From Deltaproteobacteria bacterium (lineage in GTDB: Bacteria > Desulfobacterota > Desulfarculia > Adiutricales > Adiutricaceae), in the NCBI GenBank assembly GCA_031264185.1, contig JAISEL010000071.1:1-64000 (forward strand): 64,000 nucleotides of DNA, read 5' to 3'. Of this stretch, positions 8,735-17,387 are shown in pieces. The translations under genes were made by a program, and so were the position numbers. The notes beneath the pieces were generated by a model that was not told where the DNA came from, made no database searches, and saw only the letters and a program-made list of their open reading frames with translations. Position 1 is the first letter of the stretch; each line of letters begins with the position of its first letter.

Positions 8735-10761
8735 TTCAGATCACCCCTAATCGAACCGAGCGTGCCCAGTTAAGGCACTCGGTTCTCCTTCCGGCCTGTA
8801 TGCCTTCGCTCGCTAGTACTTTGAGTCAACGCGATAATTCCAACAGACCGTATTCCTCGTGCATTTGTCCATCATTTTGGCGCTTATAGTGTAATGTACG
8901 CCAGTTGTACTTCGCTTTCAGCCAACGGAGAAACCGGCCAATAAAGTAATCCTGATACCCGTCCGTACGATTTCGACACCGCACCTACTGAAATATCCAG
9001 CCCAGCATCTTATACGCCTGTTCAGGTTCCCGGCCATCTTGCTGGTTTCCATTCATATCTCTTGGATGTTTGGTCTTGAATCGCTTCCGCAGTTTCTTCT
9101 CCGATTTTTCCGCAGGAGCGGCGTCGATGTACTTCTTCCGCTTCCTGAGGGAAACCAATTCCTTAAACTAATACCCAGGAAGATAAAACTATCCTTTGGC
9201 ATGATACATACCTTGGTTTTCTCTTCACTGACTGCCAACTTCAGCCCTTCCATCAGCTCTTTCATAGCTTTCATGGCTCCACTGGCACCCGTTTTGCAAT
9301 AAATAACCAAATCATCAGCGTAGTTGACAGTCTTTCCACTGAAACGACCTTCATACTCTAATAATTTATATTTTATGCTAAATTAATATATATAGTAAAG
9401 CATAATGGACATATGTATGCCTCTTGCGGGGTCCCTGCACGATTGTCCCTAATTATACGTGGATATCCTCGGTCGGCCGGTTTTCTCGTCCTTCTCCACC
9501 ACCGGAGCCTCCAGCCACATCTTGAGTATCCGCAGCATTGCTCCGTCTGATATCCACCTCGCTAACGCTTCCATCAGCTCGAGGTGCGGATGGCATCAAA
9601 ATATCCCGGCAAGTCGGCATCCACTGCCTCCAGGGGTCTGTCCCTGTTCAGCAGGCATTGGGCTCGCTTCACGGCTTCAACGGCATTCTTCTGATGACGA
9701 CAGGCGTATTGCTCTTCCGGGAGATCCGCTTCGAATATGCTTTCCAGCACTTTGACCGCCGTTTGCGCTGCCCTGTCTTTGATGTTCGGTATCCCCAAAG
9801 GCCGCATCTTCCAATTAGGTTTCTTTATGCAGGCCCTCCTGACAGTTCCAGGTACATAGCCAAAGTTCCCACGCCAATTCGTCTAACCAGGCCTATAATT
9901 CCCTTCTTCAATCATCTCGAAAGATTGGCCGTCCTCGCCCGGAACTCCGCCGTTTAGCCTGACTTTCCTGAAAGCGAATCGCAGCGCTTCTGTACCACAC
10001 ATCTTGTCATACAGACAGCAGAACCTGAAATCAGACGGCACTTTTAGCTTTTGCATATAGCGCTTGCTGGATTTTCTGAACTCTTGTTGGAGTTATTAGG
10101 TTGCCCAATCTCCTTACCTGCTTCCTTTCTTACGCGTATCCTAAAGTAAGGTCTCTTGCCTCCCCCGGCATTACTCGGATTCTCAAGTGCTATGAACTTC
10201 TCCGAGCCATAGTTCGCTCCCGGAGAATGATTGACGTCTGTCAGCTCCCAGGTGGGCTGGTCAGGCCTCTTCGCAGTTGAAAGGAACTCTTTCATACCAT
10301 GCCCGTTGTCTTTCATCCTGTCCGCCCCCTCACTCAAAAAGCCCGATTCCGCCTGTCACCAGGCATCGGTTTTAACGCTCACAAGCACCCTATGTTCGCG
10401 TTCTCTTGGGGGCCTCCCGTGTTGCCACGCTTGCCCCTTTGTAAATGCCATCGCCATTGGTTACCCCGGCGGAACCCTGAAGGCTTTCGTCTGTCGTTTT
10501 CTCGTTCTTATTCAGCCGGTGGCGTTGTACCGGTCATTAAGATCGTGTCTTCAGGACAGCGGCTTTCCCCAATTTAGAGGAATGTCAGCTTCCGCACCTA
10601 TTTTTACGAGGCCTGCTCGGCGATCACGCATGTTACGGCCTGCACACTCGCGGCCCTGCTCAACAGGCATGCTACAAGAGATTGCTGCCGGCTGAAACAA
10701 CAGAAAGTTGCCGGGTAGGGAGCTCCACCCCACTTGGTAAATGCACATTTCCACAGCGCAC
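8735..10761 (-). mobile_element. Group II intron remnant
   Basis: On the minus strand the 5' end at 10761 starts GTGCGCTGTGGAAATGTGC, matching the GUGYG consensus. A 33-base hairpin at 8753-8785 (GAACCGAGTGCC, loop, GGCACGCTCGGTTC) is a recognisable domain V with its two-base bulge. Between them lies a broken reverse transcriptase. The exact 3' splice site is not clear; it should be within about 50 bases below 8753. The intron faces AT-rich DNA on both sides. With a dead maturase it can no longer move by itself. Confidence 0.78.
9030..10056 (-). pseudogene. Group II intron reverse transcriptase/maturase, many frameshifts
   Basis: The pieces, in order on the minus strand, are CLYDKMCGTEALRFAFRKV (from ATG 10056), [20 protein letters not shown] and [35 protein letters not shown] near 9430, NYADDLVIYCKTGASGAMKA (YADD at 9311-9322), and MPKDSFIFLGISLRNW. 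These are RT blocks including the catalytic YADD. At least four frame changes and several stops separate them. A 50-base AT-rich patch at 9361-9411 sits between GTPQ and YADD yet keeps codon register and near-normal length. Confidence 0.85.
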
Positions 10762-11532
10762 AAAAATATATAATATATCATATAAGATATTCATGAAATT
10801 TTAGTTTTAATTTGCTAATATATAGTTATTTTATATATAAATTCTATATTATTATATATTTATGGCTATCAGCATATTAATAAACCAATAGCACATTATA
10901 AAAAATAAATAAGATAAAAATTTTTATATTATTTATAATTATTATTTAAATATTTTGCTATACACATATATATTATTAACATTAACTTATAATTTTATAC
11001 TATATATATTTTTTAATATTTTATTTATAAAAAACATATTATTATAGTATTTTAATATATTTTTGCCTGCATTTTAAGCTGTTTGTTTCGCTTGAAACGG
11101 AAATACCTGTTTGCAAGGTGAGCGTCAAAATGCTATGCTGAAATAATTCGGACTACAGAGTTTTAAATCCGTTAAGTTGCTGATTTTACTAGCTTTTTAC
11201 CAATAACCTGTTTAGAGAAATATTCAATAAATTCAATGGTTTAGTGCTATAAACAGACAGGCTCCTAGGAGGAAAAATGAAAAACCAAGAGTAGTTCCAG
11301 TTTTTAGCACAGCACCAAAGGCTGTTGAGGCATATTTGGCTGAGCATAGCCTTAAAAAATATGCCATGGACATGAATATTGTTTGACTACCAGTTATCTG
11401 GAAAAATCTAATTATTTCAGATAGTTTTATATCTCTAAACTTTAATGTAAATTCGGTCTAAAGCTCTCATTTCCGTCAAACAAGCCAAATTTTCTGTTAA
11501 AATATTCGTGATTTGAACCTGGATTCAAGAAA
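10762..11532. other. No gene; AT-rich island then relic DNA
   Basis: Positions 10775-11060 are an AT island. A good ribosome site at 11269-11275 precedes ATG 11277, but that frame stops after five codons. The +1 frame continues VVPVFSTAPKAVEAYL to about 11384, which looks like a broken small gene of unknown family. Confidence 0.45.
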
Positions 11533-12432
11533 ATGCCATTAATCAGTTACTCAAATCTCATATATAAAAGCAAATCAATGACGCTTATTAATAAAGATAA
11601 TTTTGATATATTAATTGTATTAAAAAAAACTATTTCGTACATATCAACCAATATATTTATACTATTTATTTATTTTATATTTTTATTGACTATATATAGC
11701 CTATTATATATATTAACATATAAATATTTATTTATTCACTTTCCTGTTCTTGGACCTATTAGCCTTCAAATTTTTTTATTTCTTTTTTTTTATGTATGCT
11801 CTTCAGGGATATCTTATCACGTTGTAAATAATATATCAGAAATATATTTTGACATTAAAGAGTTTTATCTATTCTTTTTGCGTCGCTTTAGTATATTATT
11901 TTTCCATTTTATAAGTCTTTTAATGTTTTATATACTATATTCTATTGTATTTTGTATTTTCATGGTTTTTATATGTTTTTTTGCACAACCAGTTAATATA
12001 ATTTATTTAGGTATATTTAGTTTTTTATATATATACTTTTTTACATATATTTTTATCTATCAATCTTTAGCATTACCAGTTTATATTAATGACTATTTTT
12101 TGTACAGTGAAAGCATTAAAGAAAGCCTATCGCTCACCAGACCAAAAAAGGTCAAGGTAAAAATATTTTTTATTTTATTTATATTATTTTGTTTTTCATT
12201 TATAATTAGTTTCTTTTCTACAATATCTATCACTTTAAGCCATTTTATAAACTGTAATGTAAATTCTTTACATCAAATTTTCACCATTACTCATTCTATT
12301 TTTCCAAATAAAGGCGATATATTAAAATTTTTTAAAAATTTCTTTTATATTTCTTCATTACTTTCATTACCTCTTTCTTTACTTATAAATATAATGACAT
12401 CTATTATATATGTAGAACTACGAGCTGATTAA
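11533..12432 (+). CDS. Polytopic membrane protein, GPDPase-membrane/YciC-like, extremely AT-rich
   Basis: A 299-residue protein (255-285 if the ATG at 11578 is used) with about six membrane segments. The layout resembles the membrane domain family of glycerophosphodiester phosphodiesterases and YciC-like proteins. Typical signs are a GPI-LQIFLF segment after helix 1-2, QSLALPVYINDYFLYSESIK followed by ESLSLTRPKK just before a helix (compare LALPAYV-G-S--ESLRRSW-LT), and a final YVELR. No ribosome site is clear at either start. The gene stays open over 900 bases of roughly 20% GC, so selection has kept the frame. Codon use is quite unlike the core genes (Ile ATA, Phe TTT, Leu TTA), which suggests transfer from an AT-rich donor or very strong local AT drift. 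Function unknown. Confidence 0.6.
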   Translation: MPLISYSNLIYKSKSMTLINKDNFDILIVLKKTISYISTNIFILFIYFIFLLTIYSLLYILTYKYLFIHFPVLGPISLQIFLFLFFYVCSSGISYHVVNNISEIYFDIKEFYLFFLRRFSILFFHFISLLMFYILYSIVFCIFMVFICFFAQPVNIIYLGIFSFLYIYFFTYIFIYQSLALPVYINDYFLYSESIKESLSLTRPKKVKVKIFFILFILFCFSFIISFFSTISITLSHFINCNVNSLHQIFTITHSIFPNKGDILKFFKNFFYISSLLSLPLSLLINIMTSIIYVELRAD

Positions 12433-13384
12433 AAATAATTATGTATTTTATATTTAATTAAAGTAACATCAAGTATTTCTGAAAATTAAATAAATAATTA
12501 GCTAATAAAAAGTATAATTATATTTTTTTGTGTTTTTTATTGAAATCAACTAATAATATAGTTTCCGTTTTATATGACACAGATGCTTTCGTTTACGACC
12601 GTGACAAAATCCTGTCAGAAATCAGTCGTTTTTAATAATCTTTTAAAAGCTGCTGAATTTAAAAGTGAAAACCGTAAAACCCGAACCTAAAATCGCCCGT
12701 CTTATGAGACGAAGATATCTAAAATAGAGTTGTATTTTAGTTTTTTTACATACTTAAAATATATTATTTATTATAATTAGAGTATAAAATATTAATTTAA
12801 TCAATATTATTAATCTTTCAAATGCAACAGCTCACAATTTTTTTACTGCCAAACCCACATCTTAACTGAATTACTACTGCGAGACCATAACCACAGAATT
12901 TTTTGAAAATACTGTCACCTGAGACTTCGCCGGATACTGTCCCAGTTGATTATTTGTCTTTCTTTTTGATCTGGGGCGCCTCGAATATCTCCAGGGATTA
13001 AAGAGGAGATCATACAGTCGTTCTCTGATATAAATAATTATATATTATTATAATATATAAATACAATATATATCTTTTAATATATCTAAACATTAAAAAT
13101 TTGATAAATACAACTGAAATTATATATAATAAAAAAATATAGATTGTAAATTTATAATTTAGACGTTTTTAAACCGATAAATCAATAAAAAATCAAATAA
13201 AGAAAATAAAAATGTTATGCTAATAAAATGAACTATATTTAAAAGCTAACCTATTTTTATTATCTTCTAGTATATTAATAAAAAATATTATATATAAACA
13301 ATAAAATAAAAAATATAAAAATTTTATTTCTATATGCCATATAAAATATATCTAAATTCCAGGTCAATGTACTCAAATACTCAA
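12433..13384. other. No gene; alternating AT islands
   Basis: AT-rich DNA (12433-12560, 12720-12830, 13030-13360) alternates with short normal-GC relics at 12570-12710 and 12840-13010. No frame reads as a protein. Confidence 0.5.
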
Positions 13385-14380
13385 TCATTTGGATCCTTCA
13401 GGCGAAAAACGACAGCCCAGTGTTTGGTGAACAAACTGGCCTGGAGTCTTCATAACCTCAGCGGCCCGGGCCCGGAGGAACGGGGCCTGATAGTCTTCAA
13501 AGGCAGTCCGTAGCCGGAGGGCCAGAAACCGGTGGAGCTGAGCGTTAGCGGCGGGGCTGGCGGTCTGAGTCCGCCCAGGCGAAGCCTGAGTCCGGCGTGT
13601 TTACGGTGGCTTCCTGAGCCGCCTGGTCCCTGGCCGCTTCTATCTGAGACAGAATGGCGGCGGCCAGTCCGGCTGACATGACCGGAGATCCGCCGGAGTT
13701 CAGGGGCAGGGACCGGACCACCTGCGGCTCGGGTCCGTTGATCAGGACATTGATGCCGTCAATGAGGGAGGCGGCGGTCTCCCCGATGAACCGCAGAGCC
13801 TTCTCAAAGAAGGTCTCCGGAGCCTCGGAGGCGAAGCCTTCCGCCGGGTCCGGGGAATTGATCAGTCCAGACTCGCCAAGGGCGTGAGGGGCGCGGCGTC
13901 CCTTCCGGAGTCTGAGGTTACCCGCCAGTTCCCGCTGCGATACTGGTCTTCCAGATAGTTCAGGGCGCGATAAAAATTGTACAGCTGAACGTCCGTTATC
14001 AGCACGTCCCCGCCCTTCTCCAAGTCCCGAGTTATATCGTCCGGTATCGGACGAAGCCGAAGCCGAGGACTCTGCAGTACCATTAGTTGTATATGACGCA
14101 GACCGAACCGATGACTCACTGCCCCTAGAATTGAGGCTAAGAGGTCCGGTTTCGGTCTGGGCTGCGGTTCTTTCCTCTGAGAAGGACTCCCCGATAAAAG
14201 TCTCCATACCGGATTCCCGCAGACCTCCGATCCGGGAAGATCGTTGGTCGTCTGAGCCATAAATTGATCTATCTGGGACGCTAGTTCATCCGCCGGCTGG
14301 AGGTCCGCTTTGCGCCACTCCAACAGCTTGTCCCACAACTGTCGGGCTTGTTCTGGTGTATCCAGCGGCTCCTGAGACAT
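13385..14380 (-). pseudogene. Unidentified protein, two frameshifts
   Basis: ATG 14380 has GGAG 9 bases upstream. Three frames in series read as one protein of about 325 residues: first MSQEPLDTPEQARQLWDKLL to VQLYNFYRALNYLEDQY (to about 13880), then ESGLINSPDPAEGFASEAPE and FFEKALRFIGETAASLIDGI (to about 13575), then AANAQLHRFLALRLRTAFED and MKTPGQFVHQTLGCRF to a stop at 13385. Composition is GC-rich like the core genome. I recognise no domain. The shifts near 13875 and 13570 inactivate it unless they are sequencing errors. Confidence 0.6.
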
Positions 14381-14917
14381 TATAAGCTCCCTCAAGCCGG
14401 TTATTAACAAAATCCTTAAATAGCAGGTGCAGCGAGATGCTGCGTTCCCGCCATAATATTCGGTCGTTTATAGCATTCATTCCAGGAATTGGAGCTTTAC
14501 GGAAGAATACTACGGTCAATATTAAGACCACACTGTCGATGACACCCTGATGCTACCACAAAAGAAAAGAGCTGACAGCAAAAGCGCCAATTCAACAATT
14601 GCAGTTATTAAGCTCTGCTCAATAAACCTTTAAATAAAAGGCTCCGCCCGTGAACGCTTAAAGGGGTTAGAAAAAATTGTCCCATCCCGCCTCAGCTAAC
14701 CCTTAAATATCATTTTCTTTAATTTTAGATTTTTTCTCCTTTTAGTCCGCCTGAGGAAAAAGCCAACCGCCCCTTCTACCTCGCTTCTCAGGGGCCATAA
14801 ATAAACCAGTCCCCGGGGCCTTGACCCTCGCCGGAAACCAGTTAAGGCACTACGGCTAAACGGTCCCTTTTGTGGCCAGTTTTGTTACCTGCGGCCATCC
14901 TCGGCTTTCAGCTAAAA
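14381..14917. other. No gene seen
   Basis: No supported coding region or clear signal. A weak stem (AACCCCTTTAAGCG region, 14650-14710) is not convincing. Confidence 0.45.
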
Positions 14918-15496
14918 TCATTCAAAGGTCAGGCTTTCAAAAAAAGGTCGACAGACCTCGCTGTATAAAGTTTTATGTGAGACCTTCTCCCTGTCTTTGG
15001 TGATGTCCCCGCATTCCAGCTTAATAACTGCCCCCTCGTAGAGAATAAACCTTATGGAAATCAGTCGGTCATTCTTTTCTTTTCCGGCCAAAAGCTGGGT
15101 CAGTTCCATATTGCAGGCCGGATATCCCAGATAGGTGAAGATTTCATATTCTTCCAGACCGTCCAGCCTTTCGGTTATGCCCCGCCAAAAAAAGTTTACC
15201 CGCTCTTCATTCCAGGTACCGTCTTTGTTTTTAAAAAGAGATGTTAAAAAGGACGGACCTAAATCTATTCTGGCCACGGTCACATAGGAAGTTCCATCAC
15301 GCCCTGTCTTGTCGAACTGCTTAATTACGCCAGGGTTAGTCACTGGATTGACCAGAAAGTCCCGGGGAAAGCGGATCTGTGCTTTCAGTCCGCCGGCCGC
15401 CGGGTCACCGCTAAAATCATAGGTCTCCCACCGGCTTTCCTGGGCATAAAGGGGGCCGGTAAACAAAAGAGCAATCAAAAGAATTTGTCTGATCAT
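14918..15496 (-). CDS. Exported hypothetical protein
   Basis: A 192-residue protein starting at ATG 15496, preferred because TGAGG lies about 8 bases upstream; a TTG at 15508 is possible. Residues 1-19 form a signal peptide (MIRQILLIALLFTGPLYAQ, cleavage after YAQ). The mature part has an N-terminal WETYDFSGDPAAGGLKAQIR and alternates strands; it has RFPRDFLVNPVTNPGVIKQF and a late ECGDITKDREKV-FFESLTF ending, recalling small periplasmic proteins of unknown role. Standing alone on the minus strand, it borders the decayed island. Function unknown. Confidence 0.75.
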   Translation of the reverse strand: MIRQILLIALLFTGPLYAQESRWETYDFSGDPAAGGLKAQIRFPRDFLVNPVTNPGVIKQFDKTGRDGTSYVTVARIDLGPSFLTSLFKNKDGTWNEERVNFFWRGITERLDGLEEYEIFTYLGYPACNMELTQLLAGKEKNDRLISIRFILYEGAVIKLECGDITKDREKVSHKTLYSEVCRPFFESLTFE

Positions 15497-16168
15497 TTCA
15501 GGCCTCAATTATGAAGGAAAAAGCTTTATAAACAGACTAAAAAATAATATTCTTTGTTACAATAATATTCTAAAAACTTAAAAATTAAGTTTTTAAAATA
15601 TCAATACCTTAATTATATGCTGGTCAAAAATAATTTATGCCCTTTGATCATCTTTCCCTACATGGTAGTCAGCCCGTTTTTGACCTGAGGACATCTGAGG
15701 ACTTATCCATATTTTGTAAATAGTCTGACCAAAAGTCAAACCCAGATGAATACATTTTTAAAAATCTGATAAATTTTATATCTCTGTATTAATTGGCTCT
15801 TCTCGGTTATATTATGCAAAAATAGTCACAACTTTATGGCCTCAAACTGACTGGCTTTGGTCCGCAAAAGTCCACGTTTCATCTTGTCAAAATACCGTGC
15901 CTCTGCTATATTGGGTTATGAAATCCAGAATCTACTTTTGGTATAAAGGATATGCCGCCCCAATCCCTGGAATTTAGTCTCAACCGTATTCCCCTATGTT
16001 TGGGAATGTTAGCTCATAATTCAGGGTCATCCAGCCGATCCGCTCAGAAGTGACTTTCTGTTATAATATCCCTTTTTATTCCGGATAAATAATTTCCTGG
16101 CCCTTTTTGGGCTTGTCCGGAAAATAGCCCGGTACCTAATTGTTGGTCCCGGCCCATCTGAGGTAGTC
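15497..16168. other. Divergent intergenic region before recA
   Basis: It contains an AT-rich patch at 15520-15640. A TATAAT lies at 16062-16067 without a convincing -35. I see no palindrome that I would call an SOS operator. The ribosome site GAGGT is 5 bases before the recA ATG. Confidence 0.4.
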
Positions 16169-17338
16169 ATGGCCAAAGCCGCCGATAAAACTAGAAAAGA
16201 CAAAGACAAGTCCGTAGATAATTTGGACCCCAAAAGCAAGACCCTAAAAAACGCCCTCGACCAGATTGAGAAGAACTTCGGGAAAGGCTCAATCATGAGA
16301 CTGGGCGGTGAGGAACCGGAACCGGTTTCGGTCATTCCCACCGGTTCCATCGGCTTAGATGCTGCCTTAGGGGTTGGCGGCATACCGAGAGGCCGGATTG
16401 TCGAAATCTATGGTCCCGAATCAAGCGGCAAAACTACCCTGGCTCTTCACGTGGTGGCCGAGGCCCAGAAACTGAAAAACGAACAGGGTCAGAACGGTGT
16501 GGCGGCTTATATTGACGCTGAACACGCATTGGATATCAGTTACGCCAGGCGTTTAGGGGTCAACACGGATGAACTTTTAATCAGCCAGCCCGACAGCGGA
16601 GAGCAAGCTTTAAATATCGCCGAGATTTTAGTCCGCAGCGGAGCGGTCGATATTATTGTCATAGACTCAGTGGCTGCCTTGGTGCCCGAAGCCGAGATCT
16701 CCGGGGAAATGGGCAATGTCCATCCAGGCTCCATTGCCCGGCTCATGAGCCAGGCCATGCGGAAACTGACCGGGGCTATTTACAAGTCCCAGACCTCGGT
16801 CATCTTCATCAACCAGGTCCGTTTAAAGATCGGGGCTATGGCCTACGGCAACCCGGAAGTGACGACCGGCGGCTATGCTCTGAAATTCTACGCCACCATG
16901 CGTTTGGATATCCGACGGACGAGCTATGTCAAGGGGGCCGAAGACGCTAAGATCGGCAATCTGACCAGAGTTAAGGTCGTAAAAAATAAGATTGCTCCGC
17001 CTTTTAAGGAAGCTACGTTTGATATTCTGTACGGCCTGGGCATTTCACGGGAAAGTGAGCTCATCGATCTGGGCGTGGTCATGGACATTGTGGAAAAAAG
17101 CGGGGCTTGGTACTCCTACAACGGGGAGAGGATTGGCAATGGCAAAGAAAAAGCCCGCCTCTTTCTTAAGGAAAATCCCGAGGTGGCCAAGAGCATTGAG
17201 GAAAGCTTAAAGGGCGCTTACGGCCTTCTGGCCGAAAAAGTGACCGAGGCCATGGCCGAATTTCCTCTGGAACCCATGGAGCCCGATGACGGCGACGGCC
17301 TGGATCCCGAGTCCGGGGCGGCCAAGTCTGCAGAATAA
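16169..17338 (+). CDS. recA: RecA recombinase
   Basis: A 389-residue strand-exchange ATPase for homologous recombination and LexA cleavage. Walker A GPESSGKT is at residues 82-89, Walker B region [10 protein letters not shown] at 162-171, L1 around [12 protein letters not shown], and L2 begins NQVRLKIG at 215. L2 reads [20 protein letters not shown] where E. coli has KIGVMFGNPETTTGGNALK: one extra residue and Tyr in place of Asn213. The rest of the core is standard, with an acidic C-terminal tail (PDDGDG). The N-terminal extension of about 20 charged residues is common. It starts at ATG 16169 with GAGGT upstream; alaS follows after 49 bases with no recX between. Confidence 0.98.
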   Translation: MAKAADKTRKDKDKSVDNLDPKSKTLKNALDQIEKNFGKGSIMRLGGEEPEPVSVIPTGSIGLDAALGVGGIPRGRIVEIYGPESSGKTTLALHVVAEAQKLKNEQGQNGVAAYIDAEHALDISYARRLGVNTDELLISQPDSGEQALNIAEILVRSGAVDIIVIDSVAALVPEAEISGEMGNVHPGSIARLMSQAMRKLTGAIYKSQTSVIFINQVRLKIGAMAYGNPEVTTGGYALKFYATMRLDIRRTSYVKGAEDAKIGNLTRVKVVKNKIAPPFKEATFDILYGLGISRESELIDLGVVMDIVEKSGAWYSYNGERIGNGKEKARLFLKENPEVAKSIEESLKGAYGLLAEKVTEAMAEFPLEPMEPDDGDGLDPESGAAKSAE

Positions 17339-17387
17339 TTTTGTTTCCGGCTTTTGAGTAAACTAATACGAGCGAAATTAAGGGCAT

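Noticed and set aside
9459-9957. Plus-strand frames of 98 and 139 codons
   Set aside because: Antisense to readable group II reverse transcriptase blocks.
13785-14207. Ser/Gly/Arg-rich frame over the 5' part of the unidentified pseudogene
   Set aside because: In this part the frame is low-complexity and overlaps the more protein-like first frame; it becomes convincing only below about 13880.
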